64,000 bases of DNA from an uncultured Lachnospiraceae bacterium (GTDB lineage Bacteria > Bacillota > Clostridia > Lachnospirales > Lachnospiraceae). The notes below the pieces were generated by a model. The model saw only the letters and a program-made list of their open reading frames with translations. It did not search any database and was not told where the DNA came from. The stretch covers positions 1 through 64,000 of the forward strand of contig CAJUID010000013.1 of assembly GCA_910585905.1 (NCBI GenBank). The letters run 5' to 3'. The position numbers and the translations under genes were made by a program. Shown piece by piece: positions 1 to 8,078 of the stretch (positions are counted from its first letter, which is position 1; every line of letters starts with the position of its first letter).

Positions 1-181
1 ATATAAAAACTCCTTTCGGAGTCCTATAGTAGTCTAGGTTTTTGTCCGCACCCCCTAACCATTTTTCTATCAGAGCAGGTCCGTTGTCAATTTTTCTTAC
101 CATATCAGTTAAAGAGATATAATCATCTTCTTCAATTTGTAAAACCTGTATTTCTGTTCCATCGACATTTAGTTTTCCCAT
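1..181 (-). CDS. KilA-N domain protein, N-terminal part (runs off window)
   Basis: Translating the minus strand from the ATG at 181 gives an open frame to the window edge (60 residues seen). It contains DDYISLTDMVRKIDNG followed by ALIEKWL, which is the start of the KilA-N DNA-binding domain found in phage and mobile-element proteins. After the WL the usual RNKNTIEFLG-type stretch is not recognisable and the frame reads GGADKNLDYYRTPKGVFI, so the gene may be chimeric or decayed past that point. Function beyond DNA binding cannot be stated from this fragment. Confidence 0.7.
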   Translation of the reverse strand, partial: MGKLNVDGTEIQVLQIEEDDYISLTDMVRKIDNGPALIEKWLGGADKNLDYYRTPKGVFI

Positions 182-199
182 ATACAAATTCCTTTCATT

Positions 200-628
200 T
201 TATAAATATCCCCGCCTCTTCGCTTCATTTAACAAATGCGGTTGGATATCAGGATATGTCCATCTTTTCGGCAGTTCATCCACTATCACAATTTTTTCAA
301 TTTCGCTATGTAATTCTGTTTCAAGACATTTGATATAGGCAAAGAATAACATTCCAAAACTTTCTTCTCCATTAAAATTATCTGGTGCTGTAACGGAATA
401 AACACAAATAGGTTCTATATTAAATTCAAGGGCGCCAGTTTCCTCATACAGTTCCCGTTTCGCAGTATCTATTATATTTTCTCCATTCTCCCGATGACCT
501 CCGGGTATTTCCCATGTATCTCTATCTTTATGTTTGCAAAAAATATATTTATTCTGCGTTTTGGATATTATTACAGCAAATTTAAGCAATTCGTCCTCTA
601 TACTCTCATAAAATTTAATCTCTGTCAT
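200..628 (-). CDS. NUDIX hydrolase
   Basis: A 142-aa protein with a full Nudix box: G, five residues, E, seven residues, then RELYEETGA (around residues 43-65). The glutamates of the REXXEE core that bind the divalent metal are present. Nudix enzymes cleave nucleoside diphosphates linked to another group; the substrate cannot be told from the sequence. An RBS-like GGGAGGG lies about 8 nt before the ATG. It sits between a KilA-N fragment and a broken HAD gene in what looks like an accessory patch. Confidence 0.85.
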   Translation of the reverse strand: MTEIKFYESIEDELLKFAVIISKTQNKYIFCKHKDRDTWEIPGGHRENGENIIDTAKRELYEETGALEFNIEPICVYSVTAPDNFNGEESFGMLFFAYIKCLETELHSEIEKIVIVDELPKRWTYPDIQPHLLNEAKRRGYL

Positions 629-908
629 GTTCGTTACCCTCCCTTTGACACCTTAATTCGGTCCAATTTGCTACGGTCAAAATATTTTTATCTTCTGCAT
701 AAGGCAGATCAATTGCCCCTATATACCATACTGGTTGCAGACCAGCATTTAAGGCACCCTTCACATCACATTCATAGTGATCCCGATATACCAGACTTCA
801 TTCGGCTGTAATCCGGCTTTTTCCAAAGCCAAATCGAATATCCTTTTGTTCAGCTTGCGGAAAATATAATTGCTTGAAGTAATAATAAATTCAAAATTAT
901 TTTTCGGA
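615..908 (-). pseudogene. HAD-family hydrolase remnant (5' truncated, frameshifted)
   Basis: On the minus strand the stretch just after the stop of the GNAT gene reads NNFEFIITSSNYIFRK, then ALEKAGLQPNEVWYIG, which is the C-terminal half of a HAD hydrolase. At about 779-786 one base is missing: in the next frame the expected GDHYECDVKGALNAG and a following GLQPVWYIGA appear. The N-terminal half with the nucleophile aspartate is absent; homology stops at the neighbouring gene. The remnant runs out of frame into the start of the Nudix gene. A broken, non-functional copy is the simplest reading. Confidence 0.75.
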
Positions 909-913
909 AGTAG

Positions 914-1405
914 TCAGTTTATACGCTCTGCAACCACAGAGAAAATATAATCCCCATTTTCATAAAAGGAATTTTGAACCATTCCTACCTTTTGCATTAC
1001 CCTATATGATTCTACATTGCTCTTTGCACATCCTCCATAGATTATATCATATTCCATCTCCTCAAATGCATAATTTATCAATTCCATAGCACATTGCGTA
1101 GCATAACCTTGATTTCGGTATTTTTCATCAATCATATAAAAAAGAACTGTCTTTCCCATTTCAGCTTCTCCGTCTAATCCGCACCATCCTATTATCACAT
1201 TTGGTTCTTTCTTTTGAAAAACGCCTAAACATAAATGACAAATTGATTTCTGTCGATTCTTACTATGAGTATCTGCCATATATTTTAACGCTTCGTATGC
1301 CTTATCTATCGTTGTTTCATGCGGGTATTCCCACATTCTTGCAATCTCCTTAATGTCGTTTTCAGTCACAGTTCGCAGTATTAAATCATTTGTTTTAAAT
1401 TCCAC
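914..1405 (-). CDS. GNAT family N-acetyltransferase (RimJ/RimL type)
   Basis: A 163-aa protein that begins with the LILRTVTENDIKEIARMW pattern of RimJ/RimL-like acetyltransferases and contains the acetyl-CoA loop motif RNQGYA, followed by the SNVESYRVMQKVGM region typical of motif B. It likely moves an acetyl group from acetyl-CoA to an amine; the acceptor is unknown. The start is a GTG at 1405 whose G is also the last base of the stop codon of the upstream kinase-like gene, so the two are translationally coupled. Confidence 0.85.
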   Translation of the reverse strand: MEFKTNDLILRTVTENDIKEIARMWEYPHETTIDKAYEALKYMADTHSKNRQKSICHLCLGVFQKKEPNVIIGWCGLDGEAEMGKTVLFYMIDEKYRNQGYATQCAMELINYAFEEMEYDIIYGGCAKSNVESYRVMQKVGMVQNSFYENGDYIFSVVAERIN

Positions 1406-1905
1406 TATTCATTTTCCTCACTATCTATAATAACTTTCATTTCATCAACTATTTGATGAACACTTTTATTATCTGTATTGATAACATAATCGCCTTCATA
1501 TGGTTTTAAATGCAGCCAGAAAAAAGAACATTCATTTGCATCTCCACGCTTTTTATGACGTTCACGCAAAGTTTCCTCTGAACAAGTCAAAGTAATGCCA
1601 ATAACAGAATAATCTTTTGCCGTTATATCTTTTAGTATCGCTTCACGAATTGTTTTATCCACAACAACAACCGACGAAAAAAAGACATAATCAAAACTAG
1701 AGTTTAAATATGTAGATAATGCAAATGACATTGTTTTATCACCATTTCTCAACCTCGGATCATCAACCGAAAACGGATTGACACACCATGCCCAATCGCC
1801 ATCAAAATAAGCACTGTTTTCATAAGAAGTAAAAAGTTTCTGTGTTACTGTCGTTTTCCCCACACATGGAGAACCTGCTATAATAATCAATTTTTGTTTT
1901 GACAT
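1405..1905 (-). CDS. P-loop ATPase/kinase-like protein
   Basis: A 166-aa protein with a Walker A motif GSPCVGKTT at residues 11-19 and a later RERHKKRGD segment resembling the lid region of small nucleoside or shikimate-type kinases. It probably phosphorylates a small molecule, but no specific substrate signature is visible. The start has GGAGGA seven bases upstream. Its stop overlaps the start of the acetyltransferase gene by one base (TAGTG), so the two form an operon; such pairs are common in resistance or tailoring islands, which is inference only. Confidence 0.75.
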   Translation of the reverse strand: MSKQKLIIIAGSPCVGKTTVTQKLFTSYENSAYFDGDWAWCVNPFSVDDPRLRNGDKTMSFALSTYLNSSFDYVFFSSVVVVDKTIREAILKDITAKDYSVIGITLTCSEETLRERHKKRGDANECSFFWLHLKPYEGDYVINTDNKSVHQIVDEMKVIIDSEENE

Positions 1906-2065
1906 CTATAGTCCTCCCATCAAGCATTTAAAATTCTATAACAAATATGTCTGATTATAGCACTTCTGTTTCCAATTTCCCACAAAAATATAGGGATGAG
2001 ATGAAATGCGGAGCAATTCCTCGACCCGCACTTCACTACATCTATTTTATTTATCTGCAATAAAA

Positions 2066-2641
2066 TCATCTGCTTCTCTCATAATCCGCATCATATGCCC
2101 GATACGCAGAATGCTTCTCCCTTGTACGTTCTGGCTTTTTCATATCTTCCATGAAATTCTCCAACGCTTTCATATACACCTCTGTCTGTTCCAGCGTGCA
2201 TATCTGGTTCTTCGGTGTAATCTCGTCCCTTATTTCAAAAACCTTTATGCCCTGTTTCGTCTGCAGATTCCAGAATCCAGCCAGTTGGTAATCCGTTCCC
2301 CGTCTGTTATAATCTTCATACACCGGAATCACTTCCCCTTTTGATGTCTGCCACGAGGCAATCTCTGGGAAGATGACAAGCCTTTCATGCCGGGGGAGAG
2401 GGGTGCGGTACTCTTTCAACAGACTGCCGAGAGGGGTATATCCATAAGGGGAGGCAGCCCGTATATTCCTTTTTTCTTCCACAAGCCTTGCAAATTCTCT
2501 TACCACCGGAATCATAGACAGCAGCTTATAAAGGATTGCTTTGAGTTTATCCAGCATATTGGTGTTAGTGGACAAACGAAGCAAACACTCTACAATAATT
2601 TTAAGATTGATAACTACAATATCCCAAAGCAGAGTTATCAA
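2066..2641 (-). CDS. hypothetical protein, possibly 5' truncated
   Basis: An open frame of up to 191 codons. I do not recognise a family. The part after the internal methionine MLDKLKAILYKLL looks protein-like (amphipathic helix, then a basic and aromatic-rich region, then a charged C-terminus), but neither ATG has a convincing ribosome binding site and the first 28 residues look random. It may be the 3' part of a mobile-element gene. Coding status is moderately likely, the start is uncertain. Confidence 0.4.
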   Translation of the reverse strand: MITLLWDIVVINLKIIVECLLRLSTNTNMLDKLKAILYKLLSMIPVVREFARLVEEKRNIRAASPYGYTPLGSLLKEYRTPLPRHERLVIFPEIASWQTSKGEVIPVYEDYNRRGTDYQLAGFWNLQTKQGIKVFEIRDEITPKNQICTLEQTEVYMKALENFMEDMKKPERTREKHSAYRAYDADYERSR

Positions 2642-2937
2642 TATAACAATTATGGTATACTGATGGTAAAGTAATATCCAAAAAACATATATTAATCACA
2701 TAAGCAAAAAATACTGCGTGAAACAGAAATCCCCGCTTCGGTCATTGCAACCAAACATCCCCCGCGTGTTTAGCAGCCCACACATTCAACGAGTACAATA
2801 GAACTTTCAGTTTCTTGCAAGCAGTGCGTTTGGCTTATTGCACATGCGAGAATAAGTCACTAGACATCAACGAGCACAAAATGTCAGGATTTTTTACAGA
2901 TAAACCAATATAATGCAAATATACAAGGAGGCAGTGT
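2642..2937. other. intergenic region before the AraC gene
   Basis: No gene is seen. A 9-bp inverted repeat (TTGATAACT at 2607-2615 and AGTTATCAA at 2633-2641) lies at its left edge, just upstream of a TATACT that could serve as a -10 element. A block at about 2796-2862 is, on the opposite strand, clearly similar to 32513-32575 (shared AGCCAAACGCA and CTGAAAGTTC), so it contains a dispersed repeat. TCAACGAG followed by ACAA occurs twice, about 78 bp apart. Confidence 0.5.
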
Positions 2938-3777
2938 ATGGAATGGATACAATTAATTAACACGGCAATCGAATATATGGAACAGCACTTAACAGAAGAT
3001 ATCCATTGTGAGGATGTCTCCAGTTATATACATATTTCATCATTTCATTTCCAAAGAATGTTTAACCTTTTAACAGGCATGACCGTAGGAGAATATATCA
3101 GAAAAAGAAGATTGTCCTTAGCCGGAGAAGAATTAACAAGACAAAATACAAAAGTTATTGATATCGCTTTTAAATATGCCTATCATTCACCGGAAAGCTT
3201 CGCAAAAGCATTTACTAGATTTCATGGGATTTCTCCAAGTCAGGCCAAAAAAAGAAATGAGCTAAAATCTTTTAATAAACTTGTTGTTAAAATATCAGTG
3301 GAAGGTGGCACTATAATGAATTATCGCATTGAAAAGAAAGAAAAATTCCGGCTGCTTGTATATGCTAAAATGTTTACGGATGAAAGCAGTGAAAAAGGGA
3401 TTCCCGCATTTTGGGAAGAATATTATCAAAATGAGATATACAAAAAAGCACCCGGATATTTAGGCATTTGTGCCCAAGAAAAAGAGGGTACCGGAGAATT
3501 TATGTATGGCATAGGTTGCGATGCTGATAACGTTAAAGAAATCCCCGAAGGTTTTCAGATTATCAATATCCCCGCATATACATGGGCCATTTTTAAATGT
3601 GTAGGACCAACACCGGATGCGATTCAAAAGACGTGGGAAAATATTTATCGTGAATGGCTTCCTGGAGCAGATTATAAGTTGATACCTGATTATGATATTG
3701 AAAATTACTTACCAGGAGACAACACTTCTTGCGATTATGTTAGTGAAATTTGGATTCCAGTAACGGAAAAGATTTGA
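2938..3777 (+). CDS. AraC family regulator with GyrI-like effector domain
   Basis: A 279-aa protein. Residues 1-108 form an AraC/XylS DNA-binding domain with two helix-turn-helix motifs, ending in ESFAKAFTRFHGISPSQAKK. Residues about 125-279 match the GyrI-like/AraE effector-binding fold (start MNYRIEKKEKFRLLVYAK, end SEIWIPV). Such regulators bind small, often amphipathic molecules and commonly activate a nearby efflux or detoxification gene; none is adjacent here. The start is set by an AAGGAGG seven bases upstream. Confidence 0.88.
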   Translation: MEWIQLINTAIEYMEQHLTEDIHCEDVSSYIHISSFHFQRMFNLLTGMTVGEYIRKRRLSLAGEELTRQNTKVIDIAFKYAYHSPESFAKAFTRFHGISPSQAKKRNELKSFNKLVVKISVEGGTIMNYRIEKKEKFRLLVYAKMFTDESSEKGIPAFWEEYYQNEIYKKAPGYLGICAQEKEGTGEFMYGIGCDADNVKEIPEGFQIINIPAYTWAIFKCVGPTPDAIQKTWENIYREWLPGADYKLIPDYDIENYLPGDNTSCDYVSEIWIPVTEKI

Positions 3778-3873
3778 TAGTAAGAAACGAAAGAAATCAG
3801 TCCATCAAACATTAAAATTCTTTATAGATAAAGCCAAAAAATCTCTAAAAATCACTTGTACTCCAGTAAAAGA

Positions 3874-3896
3874 GCCGTGGCAAAATACACCACGGC
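3874..3896 (+). terminator. intrinsic terminator, probably bidirectional
   Basis: GCCGTGG and CCACGGC form a seven-pair stem with a short A-rich loop, followed by TTTA on the plus strand and TCTTTTA on the minus strand. It sits between two convergent transcription units (AraC gene and the thiazole operon) and likely serves both. Confidence 0.7.
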
Positions 3897-3955
3897 TTTA
3901 CCATATGCATTAAAACATAAATCATCTTTTTAGTATATAGCAATAGAACAATGCA

Positions 3956-4555
3956 TTATAGGACTTTTAACTTTTTCACAAATGCACGAATGGTTTCTTC
4001 ATCCTGCTGCATTGCCCACGACATTACACACACACCTGCAGCGCCAGCTTCTACTGCCTGCAACGCATTTTCTGGTGAAATTCCGCCAATCGCGTACACT
4101 GGAATCTCTGCCTCTCTGCAAATTTCCTGAAGGGCATACACCCCCCTTGGCGGCATGCCTTTCTTGCAGTCTGTGGCAAACACATGCCCATAAAAAACAT
4201 AGTCAGCCCCATACTCTTTAGCTTCTCTTAGCTGCTCTAGGGAATGTGTTGAGATGCCAAACCATTCAAAATCCTCTAAATCTCTCTGATACTTCTTAGC
4301 AAGTGGAAGGGATAAATGTAGACTCTTCGCACCAAGGTGCCGCGCTGGCTGGATATTTTGGTGCAGAGAACATGTTACTGGGAACCCTTCGCAAATGGAC
4401 AACACTTTTTCTGCCAGCTGTTCATATTCACTTTCTTTCAAATCCTTTTCTCTCAGGACAATCTGATCTACGCCTGCACGCCCTAATATACAAATCTGTT
4501 CCAAAAAATCTCCCTGGCACAACAGCCTATTTGTTACCGCAATCACTTTACACAT
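3956..4555 (-). CDS. tenI: TenI-like thiazole tautomerase (ThiE superfamily)
   Basis: A 199-aa TIM-barrel protein of the ThiE/TenI superfamily. The segment ADYVFYGHVFATDCKKG followed by PRG matches TenI, where the histidine in GHVF is the catalytic residue of thiazole tautomerase; ThiE has a proline at that place. The ThiE pyrophosphate-binding pattern (ND and GVHLGQ) is replaced by SLHQN and SLHLSLP. The protein therefore probably aromatises the thiazole carboxylate made by ThiG rather than joining it to the pyrimidine. The ATG at 4555 overlaps the thiH end by eight bases. Automatic tools may call it thiE. Confidence 0.75.
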   Translation of the reverse strand: MCKVIAVTNRLLCQGDFLEQICILGRAGVDQIVLREKDLKESEYEQLAEKVLSICEGFPVTCSLHQNIQPARHLGAKSLHLSLPLAKKYQRDLEDFEWFGISTHSLEQLREAKEYGADYVFYGHVFATDCKKGMPPRGVYALQEICREAEIPVYAIGGISPENALQAVEAGAAGVCVMSWAMQQDEETIRAFVKKLKVL

Positions 4556-5726
4556 AAATATAATCACTCATAACAGGCTGTAATCCCTCATTTCTGATCG
4601 CCTGATACACTTCCTCCACATTTCTTCCATCGGAAATCTCAAACTGAGCATCCCCCACATTCTCACTATCCCCAGTATGTTCACCAATCCCAACAGATAC
4701 TCCTGCAGAAATCTTTGTTGCCGCAATCTTAATCACATTATTGCGAACTCTCTCACACTCCCTGGTAGAAATTGTTATATTGGCAAACGGCATAAATATC
4801 CGATATGCCATAATCACCTGCAAGAGCTGTGGCTCATGTACATCCTTTGGGTTGATTTTATCATTATTAATAATCGGGCGAAGTCTTGGGCATGAAAATG
4901 CAATCTCTGCATGAGGATACTTTCTCTGTAAAAGATATGCGTGATATCCTGTTGCAAAGGCATCCTTCCTAAAATCATCCAACCCCAAAAGTGCCGCAAA
5001 ACCAACCCCACGCATTCCCCCCTTTAGTGCACGCTCCTGCGAATGAAAACGGTATGGAAAAATGCGTTTGTGCCCTGCACGGTGAAGCGTCTCATATTTG
5101 TCCGAATTGTATGTTTCCTGAAATACCGTTACATAATCCGCCCCACACTGGTGCAGATATGCATACTCATCTGAATTAACCGGATAAATCTCTAAGCCAA
5201 TCACCTTAAAATACTTTTTCGCAATTTTACATGCCTCCCCAATATACTTGACGTCCGACATCTTCCTGCTCTCACCAGTTAAAAGCAAAACCTCCTGCAG
5301 CCCGGTCTTTGCAATTGCCTGCATTTCTTGTTCAATCTCTGTCTCATTCAGCTTCGCCCGGCGAATCTTGTTATGACAGTTAAACCCACAATAAATACAG
5401 TAATTCTCACAATAATTCGCGATATAAAGCGGTGTAAACATATAAATGGAATTCCCAAAATGCTTCCTTGTCTCCTGCTGCGCTTTCTGGGCAATCTCCT
5501 CCAAAAGCGGAAGAGCTGCAGGCGACAGGAGCGCTTCAAAATCCTCCGGTGTACATTCGCGGTGTGCAAGGGCAGCCTTTACATCCTTTTCCGTATATTT
5601 GTCATAATCATAGGCTTCCATGCGCTCAATTACCTTCTGCTGCACCTCCGATTCCAACGCTTCCATCCCCGGCAGATATGCCATATGGTCAATTCTATTT
5701 TCTGGTAAATCTTCCCTAATCTCCAT
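4548..5726 (-). CDS. thiH: 2-iminoacetate synthase ThiH
   Basis: A 392-aa radical SAM enzyme. The cluster motif CENYCIYC (CX3CX2C) follows a FTPLYIANY segment typical of ThiH. It cleaves tyrosine to dehydroglycine and p-cresol, supplying the glycine-derived part of the thiamine thiazole under anaerobic conditions. The ATG at 5726 is chosen over an upstream one because AGAGG lies six bases before it. It is the third gene of a thiS-thiG-thiH-tenI operon. Confidence 0.93.
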   Translation of the reverse strand: MEIREDLPENRIDHMAYLPGMEALESEVQQKVIERMEAYDYDKYTEKDVKAALAHRECTPEDFEALLSPAALPLLEEIAQKAQQETRKHFGNSIYMFTPLYIANYCENYCIYCGFNCHNKIRRAKLNETEIEQEMQAIAKTGLQEVLLLTGESRKMSDVKYIGEACKIAKKYFKVIGLEIYPVNSDEYAYLHQCGADYVTVFQETYNSDKYETLHRAGHKRIFPYRFHSQERALKGGMRGVGFAALLGLDDFRKDAFATGYHAYLLQRKYPHAEIAFSCPRLRPIINNDKINPKDVHEPQLLQVIMAYRIFMPFANITISTRECERVRNNVIKIAATKISAGVSVGIGEHTGDSENVGDAQFEISDGRNVEEVYQAIRNEGLQPVMSDYIYV

Positions 5727-5778
5727 ACTAATCCTCTTTCCTTTACATGCCGCAGAGCGGCACAAATTTTGCACCGAA

Positions 5779-6561
5779 CTATTGCAAAAATCCCGTCAAA
5801 GGGGATGATGCACTAGCGCCCTTTTCCATCACACGCCCAAGACCGGATAGATACGCCTGCCTGCCCGCCTGTATTGCAAATTTAAAGGACTCTGCCATCT
5901 GCACAATATCACCAGCCGTAGCAATCGCCGTATTCGCCATAACTGCAGCCGCTCCCATCTCCATTGCCTCGCAAGCCTGGGAAGGCGCCCCAATCCCTGC
6001 ATCTACAATAATCGGAAGGTCAATCTCATCAATCAATATCTGAATAAACTCCCTAGTACAAAGCCCTTTATTAGAGCCAATCGGAGCCGCCAGCGGCATA
6101 ACTGATGCCGCACCTGCGTTCTGCAAATCCCTTGCAACATTTAAATCTGGATACATATAAGGCATTACCACAAATCCTTCCTTAACAAGAATCTCCGTTG
6201 CCTTAATTGTCTCTGCATTATCTGGAAGAAGATATTTACTGTCACGCATAATCTCAATCTTCACAAAATCCCCGCATCCAACCTCACGGGACAGCCTTGC
6301 GATCCGAACTGCCTCCTCTGCATTTCTTGCACCGGAAGTATTTGGAAGCAGTGTTACTCCCTTTGGTATGTAATCAAGAATATTTGCCATTCCTCCCTGA
6401 TTGGCACGCCGAAGTGCTAACGTAATCATCTGCGCCCCTGCATGCTCTACTGCTGCCTGAATCAACTCAAGAGAATACTTTCCGGACCCCAGAATAAACC
6501 TAGAATCAAAAGAATGTCCCCCAATCACCAACTTATCTTCTTTTTCAATCCTGCCACTCAT
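5779..6561 (-). CDS. thiG: thiazole synthase ThiG
   Basis: A 260-aa TIM-barrel protein with LVIGGHSFDSRFILGSGKY at the start and FVKIEIM, whose lysine forms the Schiff base with deoxyxylulose phosphate in the family. It builds the thiazole phosphate from deoxyxylulose 5-phosphate, dehydroglycine and the sulfur carried by ThiS. The start at 6561 is set by GGAGG six bases upstream; the longer frame upstream lacks a ribosome binding site. A 102-base spacer separates it from thiS. Confidence 0.94.
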   Translation of the reverse strand: MSGRIEKEDKLVIGGHSFDSRFILGSGKYSLELIQAAVEHAGAQMITLALRRANQGGMANILDYIPKGVTLLPNTSGARNAEEAVRIARLSREVGCGDFVKIEIMRDSKYLLPDNAETIKATEILVKEGFVVMPYMYPDLNVARDLQNAGAASVMPLAAPIGSNKGLCTREFIQILIDEIDLPIIVDAGIGAPSQACEAMEMGAAAVMANTAIATAGDIVQMAESFKFAIQAGRQAYLSGLGRVMEKGASASSPLTGFLQ

Positions 6562-6663
6562 CTTAATCCTCCATGCCGCTGCCAGTCCGACAGCATAAAT
6601 ATAATAACTAAGCACACTTCCAGCCATGTTGTCTTTACAGCACAAACAATCTCTGAAATACCA

Positions 6664-6864
6664 TCAGCCCCCACCCATAAAAGTAACAATTTCAATCACA
6701 TCACCTTGGTGGATAACACTTGTACCGTACTCTTCCTTTGGAACAATCCTTTCATTCCATTCCACGGCAATCTGTCTCACATCATGCCCCCGCTTGGCAA
6801 CCAAAGACTCCAAGGTTATCCCTTCCTCACAGGAAACATGCTCTCCATTTACCATAATATCCAT
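6664..6864 (-). CDS. thiS: sulfur carrier protein ThiS
   Basis: A 66-aa ubiquitin-like protein ending in the required Gly-Gly (FMGGG). Its C-terminus carries the thiocarboxylate sulfur for the thiazole ring. It is the first gene of the thiazole operon. No thiF gene, whose product adenylates this C-terminus, lies within the operon, so another E1-like enzyme elsewhere must do this. Confidence 0.92.
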   Translation of the reverse strand: MDIMVNGEHVSCEEGITLESLVAKRGHDVRQIAVEWNERIVPKEEYGTSVIHQGDVIEIVTFMGGG

Positions 6865-6930
6865 TCTAACACCCCCATTCTAGTTGGAATAGCTAAATAT
6901 CTCATGAAAACTCATGAACTATGCCACTTT

Positions 6931-6952
6931 ATTACTTTTAATCCAAAGTAAT
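6931..6952. promoter_or_regulatory. inverted repeat upstream of thiS
   Basis: ATTACTTT and AAAGTAAT form an eight-pair inverted repeat with a six-base spacer, between the terminator-like hairpin and thiS. A short direct repeat CTCATGAAAA/CTCATGAAC follows at 6901-6919. Either could be an operator for a regulator such as the adjacent LysR protein; this is inference. Confidence 0.35.
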
Positions 6953-6955
6953 AAA

Positions 6956-7005
6956 AAGGTTCACAAAAAAATATACCCGCGGTGGTATACCCCTTCATGA
7001 ACCTT
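6956..7005 (-). terminator. nested hairpin with T tract after lysR
   Basis: On the minus strand AAGGTTCA pairs with TGAACCTT and is followed by TTTTTAT. A second, inner palindrome (TATACC, loop, GGTATA) sits inside the loop. It could end the lysR transcript or act as an attenuator ahead of thiS. No TPP aptamer sequence (the conserved CTGAGA, ACCTGATCTGG and GCGTAGGGA blocks together) is present. Confidence 0.6.
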
Positions 7006-7115
7006 AAGTTTCACTATACGGCAGCCATTCTCAGAAACTAAAAAACAAACAATAAGATAGCTTCTTGGCTACGCTATGCATCATAACATACATTCCCTTG
7101 AAATGCAAGTGGCGT

Positions 7116-7988
7116 TCACTGCTGGTATGCCTCCAAGATATGATTATACATAGTTCGGACCGCCGGTGCCATAAACTCTGGATTCATCGCCGCAATCCCA
7201 ATAATCCGATATGCCTCAGGCTTCACCGGATAACAATCTACCTGATATGGTATATCATTCATCACCATCTCAGGCATAAGACAGATTCCAAATCCATGCG
7301 CCACCATCGCTATGGTAGACAAGTCATCCACCACATGATAATTTGATTGGACATCCAGAGAATTCTCTTTTAAAAAATTCTGGATATCAGCATCTGTAGA
7401 TTCACGCTGGGTTACAAACTGATACGTACGCATCTCATCAATCTCCATATACTCCTTCTGGGTAATGCGCTGCATCCCCTTGGGGACAACACAGAGAAGT
7501 GGATCCTTATAGAGCGGTTCAATCGGTATATCACCGGCACTTGAAACTGACAGGAAACCTAAATCCACAATACCATTTTTAATCCAATATGCAACATCAT
7601 CATATGTCCCCTGAAAAACCTCAATCGTAATCCCTGGAAATTCCTTTTGAAAAGAATGCATAATATCAGGAAGCCAGTTTGTACAGACACTTGAAAAGCA
7701 CCCTACCTTGACCTTTCCCTGCTTCAGACCATTAAACTCCGCAATTGCCTGCTGCAAGCTCTCATCACTATTCAAGACTGCATTAACATAGGGGAGCAGA
7801 TGTTCCCCATAATTTGTCAGAGTCACCCCCGCCTTACTGCGGTTCAAAACAGAAAACCCCAGCTCACTTTCCAGAGATGCAATCGTATGGCTAATCGCAG
7901 AGGGCGTCAGCCCCAAAATATCAGCCGCCTTCCGAAAACTCCCCTGGTCTGCCACTGTTTTTAGAACTTGATAAGATAAAAGCGTCAT
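7116..7988 (-). CDS. LysR family transcriptional regulator
   Basis: A 290-aa protein. The N-terminal helix-turn-helix spans about residues 3-62 (SFRKAADILGLTPSAISHTI), followed by a two-lobed periplasmic-binding-like effector domain. The ATG at 7988 has AGGGAGC eight bases upstream. It lies between the por operon and the thiazole operon, both on the same strand, so either could be its target. A strong terminator separates it from the upstream porB. Confidence 0.9.
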   Translation of the reverse strand: MTLLSYQVLKTVADQGSFRKAADILGLTPSAISHTIASLESELGFSVLNRSKAGVTLTNYGEHLLPYVNAVLNSDESLQQAIAEFNGLKQGKVKVGCFSSVCTNWLPDIMHSFQKEFPGITIEVFQGTYDDVAYWIKNGIVDLGFLSVSSAGDIPIEPLYKDPLLCVVPKGMQRITQKEYMEIDEMRTYQFVTQRESTDADIQNFLKENSLDVQSNYHVVDDLSTIAMVAHGFGICLMPEMVMNDIPYQVDCYPVKPEAYRIIGIAAMNPEFMAPAVRTMYNHILEAYQQ

Positions 7989-8033
7989 CGTAAAGCTCCC
8001 TTCCCTCTTCAACCTTGCTTATGCAAGAGAAAA

Positions 8034-8066
8034 GCATCAGAGCGTGTTTGAAAATTGCTCTGATGC
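8034..8066 (-). terminator. terminator of the por operon
   Basis: On the minus strand GCATCAGAGC pairs perfectly with GCTCTGATGC across a 13-base loop and is followed by TTTTCTC. It lies directly after porB. Fewer than 50 bases remain before the lysR start, so lysR must use read-through or a promoter overlapping this hairpin. Confidence 0.85.
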
Positions 8067-8078
8067 CCTTTATAAAAG

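Noticed and set aside
1..2000. Prophage at the left edge
   Set aside because: Only one KilA-N fragment is present; no structural, integrase or lysis genes are seen.
3956..4567. Label thiE for the last thiazole-operon gene
   Set aside because: The motif pattern fits TenI better; the ThiE pyrophosphate-binding residues are missing.
6865..7115. Possible TPP riboswitch before thiS
   Set aside because: A CTGAGA is present on the minus strand, but the ACCTGATCTGG and GCGTAGGGA blocks that belong with it are absent.
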